Assembly: GCA_017591395.1 (NCBI GenBank) | Contig: WEDG01004556.1 | Location: 16,034 to 80,033, forward strand | From: Schistocephalus solidus | Taxonomy: Eukaryota; Platyhelminthes; Cestoda; Diphyllobothriidea; Diphyllobothriidae | DNA length: 64,000 nt | Direction: 5' to 3' | Shown here: in pieces, positions 13,362 through 21,400 of the stretch | How positions within the stretch are numbered: position 1 is the first letter of the stretch | How the letters are laid out: each line of letters starts with the position of its first letter | Made by a program: the position numbers and the translations under genes | The notes under the pieces: generated by a model | What the model saw: the letters and a program-made list of their open reading frames with translations, nothing else | Database searches by the model: none | What the model was told of the DNA's origin: nothing

Positions 13362-16300
13362 AGAAAATACGGACCCCAGGTGTTGAAATGGAAGGAGAAG
13401 ATAAGGCGATCTCTGGGGTAGAAGATATACTTGTCTGACGTTTCACACTCATACTCGAGTGCATCATCGGAGATAGAGCATAGGGGGAACTACATGGTTT
13501 AAAAAGGGTCTTTCGTGCTCACTTGCGGTAGGTCTAGCCGACTCGTTTCTCATTGGTCCTCCCCTCGTGCGCCAATGGTGCTTGACGGCCTCATAGGGCA
13601 CTGGTAGGTCAATGCTGCGGTTGATAGAGTTGGCGTCTGACTGCCAAGCTTCGATGACTTCCCTCGCCAGTCTGTTTTCGGCTCGGCCGAGCACTTGAGC
13701 TCCGTCAAAATCGAACCGGTGGTTGTTTTCTAGACTATGCATGGCGACGTGTGATCGAATATCCTTTCGCCTTACGGCCAAAAGTGTGCTCGATGCATGC
13801 GCGTACTCAGTCGTTTGTCGGTCATGCCGCAGTAGTTGGCCGGGCAGTCTAGACAGTTGACACGGTAAATAACGCCTGAGGTGTCTGCGGTTGGTAGTCG
13901 GCCCTTTGGTTTGCATGACTAATCGACGGATGGTGGCCTCCGGTCGGTGTCCAACGCCCACGTTTAGCGGTCTTAACACGCGCTCAGTGGCTTCTGAGAC
14001 GTTCCTCACATAGGGGCAAGACATGGAAGGTTTTCAGGTCTTTTGTTTTGAGGCTCACCTTCGGTCTTTGTATGCCTTTGGTATAAGCATTTGTTTACGA
14101 AGCTGCGTGGATATCCACTGGCGAGAAAGAGGCGCCATAGGGTTTTACGTTCTCGCAGCTTCTCAGCCTCTGTGCTGCAGTGTGTCTGGATGCGGCGAAA
14201 AAAAGCGATCGGACGCAACTGCGTTTTATGCGACAAGGGGTGATTGCTGTTGTAGTGAAGAATTTTTCTCCGTGTTTGTCGCTTTTCGAAACACGCCAGT
14301 CTGGAGGGTTCCGTCCTCCTGTCTTGATATCTGAACATCGAGAAAAGGGAGCATTCCATCCTCTTCTTCCTCCATTGTGAATTGAATCTGTGGGAAAATC
14401 GAGTTCAGATCCCTTTTGAAATTCTCTTTGGCTTCTCGGTGTATGATAACAAAGGTGTCGTCTACGTAGCGCATCCAGAATTTCGGCTTGTAGATCTGGA
14501 AGACCTGAGTTTCCAGTTCTTGCAGGATGGCCTCCGCAAGGTAGCCGGAGATCGGTGATCCCATCGGGGTTCCCTGGATTTGCTCATAAACATAGTCGTT
14601 AAACGTGAAGTACGTGCGAAGGCAGTAGTCCAGTAACTCCATTGCGTGTTCCCTTTTTAAAAGTTTTCCTTCATCGTTGTACCTTCTGTCCAGAAGGTCA
14701 TCGATGACTCTCATAGCCAATTCTTTTTGGGATGGATGTGAATAGGGAGACGACGTCAAAGGACACCATTATCTCGTCGGGGGGCGATTGTGATGCCTCG
14801 GAGTTTTTCTAGGAAGTGCGTTTGAGGATACGGCTGTGTGTTCTGAGCCCTCTACCAGCTTCTTCAAATGCTTAGCGAGCCATTTAGCCAGTCCGTGGGT
14901 AGGCGTGCCTTTCAGCGCCACGATGGGCCGTAGGGGAACATTCGGCTTGTGAATTTTTGGCAAACCGTAGAACCGCGCTAAGGCGGCATCCTGTGGTTTC
15001 ATTTTGTCTCCAATCGTTTTTCGGATATTGCCTTTTTGGCTCCTCATTAGATTCAGACTCTTATTGATTTTTTCCTACCAGTGTTTTTCATAGGGTCAGA
15101 TTCGACGACCTTATATGACTGACTGTCGTTTAGTAGCTCCTGAGCTGCCACGTATCTGACTTGTCCAAGATTACTGCCCGTCCCTGTCCGCTGGAACAAT
15201 AACAATTTCTTCGTCTTATTTAATTCCCTAATGGCCGTACATCGGCTGGAAAGGATGTTCGATCACCGTGGCCATGATGAGCGACTTGCTGCGGATCAGT
15301 TCTAGCGTCTACCGTGGTCGTATCTTTTGATGTCGCTTCCAGTGAGCAATCAAAATCTGCTCGGCTCTAGCCGATAAAGCCAGATTCGTGCGAGGCACTT
15401 TAATCTGATCAGATCTAGCTGTTTCAGACGCCAGACTCTATGGACCGGATGATTGTTCAGGTACCAGTGCCTGTCTAGTAGAGGCCGTCAAGCACCATTG
15501 GCGCACGAGGGAGGACAAATGAGAAACGAGGCAGCTAGACCTACCGCAAGTGAGCACGAAAGACCCCTTTTTAAACCATGTAGTTCCCCTATGCTCTATC
15601 TCCGATGATGCGCTCGAGTATGAGTGTGAAACGTCAGACAAGTATATCTTCTACCCCAGAGATCGCCTTATCTTCTCCTTCCATTTCAACACCTGGGGTC
15701 CGTATTTTCTCCTATATCCATGAGAATTTTCGGGCGCGAAGCGCTTTGCCGAGCACGGCACTGGGAAATATTTTTCCCGTAGACAAGGATCTACATGGGC
15801 ACAATTAGCCTTTCTGCACGAATGCCTGAGGTTGGACATTATGCCACGGAGTGTTTCTGTAAGACCACCAGCTAAAACGGATTTCGGTCGGGATGTCGCC
15901 AGGAGCTGCAGTCGCCGCCTATTAAGAACCCTCATCAATGAATGCCACATTCGTCTACAAAAATACGGCAGGGAAATCGAACGGGAGAAAGCAGAATGTG
16001 CATCACGCCTGGAGATGACAACACTGCAAAACTTAGAGCGCTGGATAACGAATAAGATGAATGAGGTCCGAGACAAGAAAAAGGCCCAACTACTGAACAA
16101 AATGTGTAGCCTAAAACAAGCACAGGCACACGTACCTGAACAATCATCCGTCCATAATCTGTCGTCTAAACAACCAACATCTGATCAGATTAAAGTGCTT
16201 CAGCACGAATCCGGCTTCAACACAGGAGACGCACATACAGTAGATTTTATTGCCTCACTGGAAGCGACACTCTCAAAGACACAGACCACAGAAGACGCCA

Positions 16301-18224
16301 AGAACTCGATCCGCCAGCAAGTCGCCTCCCTCATCATATCCCACAGGCCACGCCGAACCATCCCTCCAGCCGAGGTAAAGGCCATTTAGGGAATTAAATA
16401 AGGACGAAGAAATTGTTATTGTTCCAGCGGACAAAGGACGGGCAACTGTAATCTTGGACAAGTCAGAATACGTGGCAAAAGCTCAGGAGCTACTAAACGA
16501 CAGTCAGTCATATATGGTCGTCGAATCTGACCCTATTAAAACACTGGTAGGAAAAATCAATAAGAGTCTGAATCTAATGAGGAGCCAAAAGGCAATATCC
16601 GAAAACGATTGGAGACAAATGAAACCACAGGATGCCGCCTTAGCGCGGTTCTACGGTTTGCCAAAAATTCACAAGCCGAATGTTCCCCTACGGCCCATCG
16701 TGGCGCTGAAGAGCACGCCTACCTACGGACTGGCTAAATGGCTCGCTAAGCATTTGAAGAAGCTGGTGAGGCTCAGAACATACAGCCGTATCCTCAACGC
16801 ACTTCCTAGAAAAACTCAGAGGCATCACAATCGCCCCCGAGGAGATAATGGTGTCCTTTGACGTCGTCTCCCTATTCGCATCCATCCCAAAAGAATTGGC
16901 CATGAGAGTCATCGATGACCTTCTGGACAGAAGGTACAACGATGAAGGGAAACTTTTTAAAAGGGAACACGCAATGGAGTTACTGGACTACTGCCTTCGC
17001 ACGTACTTCACGTTTAACGACTATGTTTATGAGCAAATCCAGGGAACCCCGATGGGATCACCGATCTCCGGCTACCTTGCGGAGGCCATCCTGCAAGAAC
17101 TGGAAACTCAGGTCTTCCAGAGCTACAAGCCGAAATTCTGGATGCGCTACGTAGACGACACCTTTGTTATCATACACCGAGAAGCCAAAGAGAACTTCAA
17201 AAGGGATCTGAACTCGATTTTCCCACAGATTCAATTCACAATGGAGGAAGAAGAGGATGGAATGCTCCCTTTTCTCGATGTTAAGATATCAAGGCAGGAG
17301 GACGGAACCCTCCAGACTGGCGTGTTTCGAAAAGCGACAAAGACGGAGAAATTCTTCACTACAACAGCAATCACCCCCTGTCGCATAAGCGCAGTGGCGT
17401 CCGATCGCTTTTTCGCCGCATCCAGACACACTGCAGCACAGAGGCTGAGAAGCTGCGTGAACGTAAAACCCTATGGCGCCTCTTTCTCGCCAGTGGATAT
17501 CCACGCAGCTTCGTAAACAAATGCTAATACCAAAGGCATACAAAGACCGAAGGTGAGCCTAAACAAAGACCTGAAACCTTCCATGTCTTGCCCTATGTGA
17601 GGAACGTCTCAGAAGCCACTGAGCGCGTGTTAAGACCGCTAAACGTGGGCGTTGAACACCGACCGGAGGCCACCATCCGTCGATTAGTCATGCAACCAAA
17701 GGGCCGATTACCAGCCGCAGACACCTCAGGCGTTATTTAACGTGTCAACTGTCTAGACTGCCCGGCCAACTACTGCGGCATGACCGACAAACGACTGAGT
17801 ACGCGCATGCACGAGCACACTTTGGCCGTAAGGCGAAAGGATACTCGATCACACGTCGCCATGCACAGTCTAGAAAACAACCACCGGTTCGATTTTGACG
17901 GGGCTCAAGTGCTCGGCCGAGCCGAAAACAGACTGGCGAGGGAAGTCATCGAAGCTTGGCAGTCAGATGCCAACTCTATCAACCGCAGCATTGACCTAAC
18001 AGTGCCCTATGAGGCCGTCAAGCACCATTGGCGCACGAAGGGAGGACCAATGAGAAACGAGGCGGCTAGACCTACCGCAAGTGAGCACGAAAAACCCTTT
18101 TTAAACCATGTAGTTTCCCCTATGCTCTATCTCCGATGATGCGCTCGAGTATGAGCGTGAAACGTCAGACAAGTATATCTTCTACCCCAGAAATCGCCTT
18201 ATCTTCTCATTCCATATATGTATA

Positions 18225-18272
<48 letters not shown>

Positions 18273-18380
18273 AGTGTGGGGCTCACCGATCTGCTTAAGG
18301 AACATGTATGTTCCGTTGTGCCCTGGATCTCAGACTAGAGCCCTCGCAGGCGGTCGCATAGCGACATGTAGCATATGTTG

Positions 18381-18462
<82 letters not shown>

Positions 18463-21400
18463 GAAAAGATAAATGCTCTTCGGGAAATGGTGTTGTACTC
18501 GTAAATTTTCAAGTTGGTGACACCAACCTGTCGTCCGATGAAATGACCATTAATGGTCAGAGCAAACACGGAATCAGGCCAAACGTGAATTCCACCGCGG
18601 GAGAACCCAGGACGGATATGCACCTAACCACGCCACAATTCGGGGCTGACGAAGGTGCAGTCATGTTTACCGCCGCATCAATTACTACCCCGACAGACGA
18701 GGAGACGCACTCAGGACACAAACATGACTATCGACCCAGGGCGCCAATTAAGGTCAATGCGGACCCAGACAATGGCCTCCCCCCTCAACGAGAGACATGT
18801 TAACTGACAGCAATTTACTCCTCCCCCCCCTTCTTCACCGCGGTGGCTACAGAGATGATTCCTGTGTGTATGCCAGTAAAGAACGCCAAAGCCAACTAAG
18901 GACTCCCCCACCCCGTCCTCCTATAGTGCACACTGTTAAGATAAACCCGTACAATCAACCCTGTGTTACAAAACGACTATCACCCCCAATAAATACTGTG
19001 AGACGCGCTACGATACTCACCTCCGATGATGGAAGCTTTTATGCTTTTGAAACGTCAGGACAATACACCTATAGTCCCTGAGATCGCCTTTTCTTCTCAT
19101 TTATGTCCGGGGACACACATCTTCGTTTATATCAGCAATATTTTCGGGCGCGAAGCGCTTGAGTCAGCACGACGTTGGGAAACCTTTGCCTTCGTGTGTC
19201 ATCTACGTACGCGCAAATCCAGTTCCTCCACAGATGCCTTGACTACTACGTGCTTCCGAAGAGCTTGTCTTACAGGCTATCGTTGAACACAAGTCTGGCC
19301 AAACGGTGGGTGATGCAACACGGCAGGCGAATGATACGGGCGCTCCTCCAGGACTGGCATCTTCGATTGCGGAAATATAACGGGGTTTTCAGCCAATCGG
19401 TTGAAAAGTGCGCTGAACTCATTGGTGAAGACGGAACTACACTTTTGCGACATGTGATAAGTAGACGAGCCAGAGAATTACGGGCAAAACGAGATGCGGA
19501 TAGGCGGATAATCTTCGAAACATAAGCCACTCACTTGAGCAAGAGACTGATGTCCTAGTCCACAATCTGTCCTCTAAACAGTTGACGCCTGGACAGCTGA
19601 AGGTTCTGAGTCATGAGGCTTACTTCAATACCACAGACGCCGATCCGGTTAACCTAGTTGCCACAGTCGAATCAATTCTCAAACAAACCAGGGAATCCGA
19701 TGAATCAAAACACCTTGTTCGGCAACAGGAAACCGCATTGGTAATGGCGCATAAACCACGCACAATTATTACCAGAGTGGAGCAGGATGCTGTCAAGAGA
19801 CTGAGAGCTAACACGAGTATTGTGATACTACCAACCGACAAAGGACGTTCTACAGTCGTCTTGGATAAGACTGACTATATTCAAAAGGCCAACAACCTGC
19901 TGGAAGACCGACAGGCATATCTTCGATGCGATGGTGAACCGATGAAGAAGCTGATGATGCAGCTAGACAAAACGCTTGCCGATATGCAGACAAACAAAGT
20001 AATAAGTAAGTCGGTAAGACTGGCTGTAAAACCATCTGATACGGCCGCAGCAAGGTCCACCAGGCTCTGTCCTCATTGGTCTTCTCTTTTTATTTAAGAA
20101 GTGTCTGACAGTCGCGTATGGCACTGGTAGATCGATCCTACGGTTGATTGAATTGGTATCCAATTCCCAGGCCAGGATTATCTCTCTCACCATTTTGCTT
20201 TCGGCTCGGCCGACTACATGTGCACTGTCGAAACTGAATTGATTATTAGTTTCGAGGCTGTGCATGGCGACATGCGATCGTACATCTTTTCGCTTAATGA
20301 CTAGAGTGTGCTCATGCATGCGCGATCTTAATCGTTTGTCGGTCAGGCCGTAGTAATTGGCCGGAGAGTCTAGACAGTTGACCCAGTAAATGACTCCTGA
20401 CGTGTCTGCAGGGGCTAGCCGTTCCTTTGGTTGCACCAGCAGGCACCGGATTGTGACTTCCTGTCTGCAACCAAAACTCACATTAAGGGGCCTCAGCATG
20501 CGGTCAGTGGCCTCGGAGACGTACGTATGGCACGGAAGATTTTGGGCTTTTTGTTTATGCGCCCCATTGGTACGCGTGTGCTTTCGATACAAGCATCTTT
20601 TTATGAGGCTCCGCGGGCATCAGTTGGCGAGGCAGAGTTGCCATAGGGATTTGGGCTCTCGCAGCTTCTCGGCCTGTATGCTGCACTTTGTGTTGATGTG
20701 TTGAAAGAGTGTCCGGACGCAACTGCGTTTATGCGACAGAGAGTGGTTGATGTTATAATGAAGGATTTTCTCGGTGTTTGTCGCTTTTCAGAAGACCCCG
20801 GTGTCTAGGGTTCCATCCTCCTGCCTCGACAGCTGGACATCAAGGAAAGGAATTTTGCCGTACTTTTCTTCCTACATTGTAAATTGAATTTCGGCGAAAA
20901 TGAAGTTCAAATTTACATATAAAGGCCTCTTTCATGTCTCGATGCAGGATGCAAGTGTGGTCCACGTAACGCATCCATAATTATGGGTTGTGAGACAGGA
21001 AGGCTCGTGCTTCTATTTTCTGCAGGACCGCCTCCGCGAGATAGCCGAAAATCGGGGATCCCATAGGGCTTCCCTGGATTCGCTCGTACACCTGGCCGTT
21101 AAATGTGAATAAATCAGTAGTCCATTAACTCCATTGCGTGCATCCTTTTCAATGGTTTTACCTCTGAATCGTACCTTCTCTCTAGTAGGTCGCTGATGCC
21201 TCTAGTGGCTAGTTCTTTAGGGTTGAATGAGAAGAGGGAGACGACGTCAAAATATACTATTATTTCGTCAGTGGCTATTTTGGCGCCTCCGAGTTTTTCC
21301 AGGAAGTTTTTGGGGATGCAGTTGTGTGTTCTGAGCCCTCTGTAATGTTTAGAAAGCCATTTAGCCATGTAGGCGTGCGTGCCCCCTAAACGGGCCGCGT

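Larger units (their letters stand above)
15476..18215 (+). mobile_element. PLE fam2 copy b with upstream partial tandem tail
   Basis: 15476-15716 is a fam2 3' end (EAVKHHW tail, hammerhead, terminal TTTCAACACCTGGGGTCC). It leads directly into the 5' end of a nearly complete copy, the pseudo-LTR-like tandem layout known for PLEs. The coding part runs: N-terminal domain 15832-16386, RT finger block 16400-16840, RT palm 16848-17330, GIY-YIG and tail 17690-18139, hammerhead 18131-18172, terminal sequence ending at an (AT)n tract. Frameshifts near 16386, 16770 and 17340 make it dead. This is the most complete PLE in the window. Confidence 0.88.

Noticed and set aside
15438..15641. Small ORF across the fam2 head-to-head junction
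   Set aside because: It is an antisense shadow crossing two opposed retroelement fragments.
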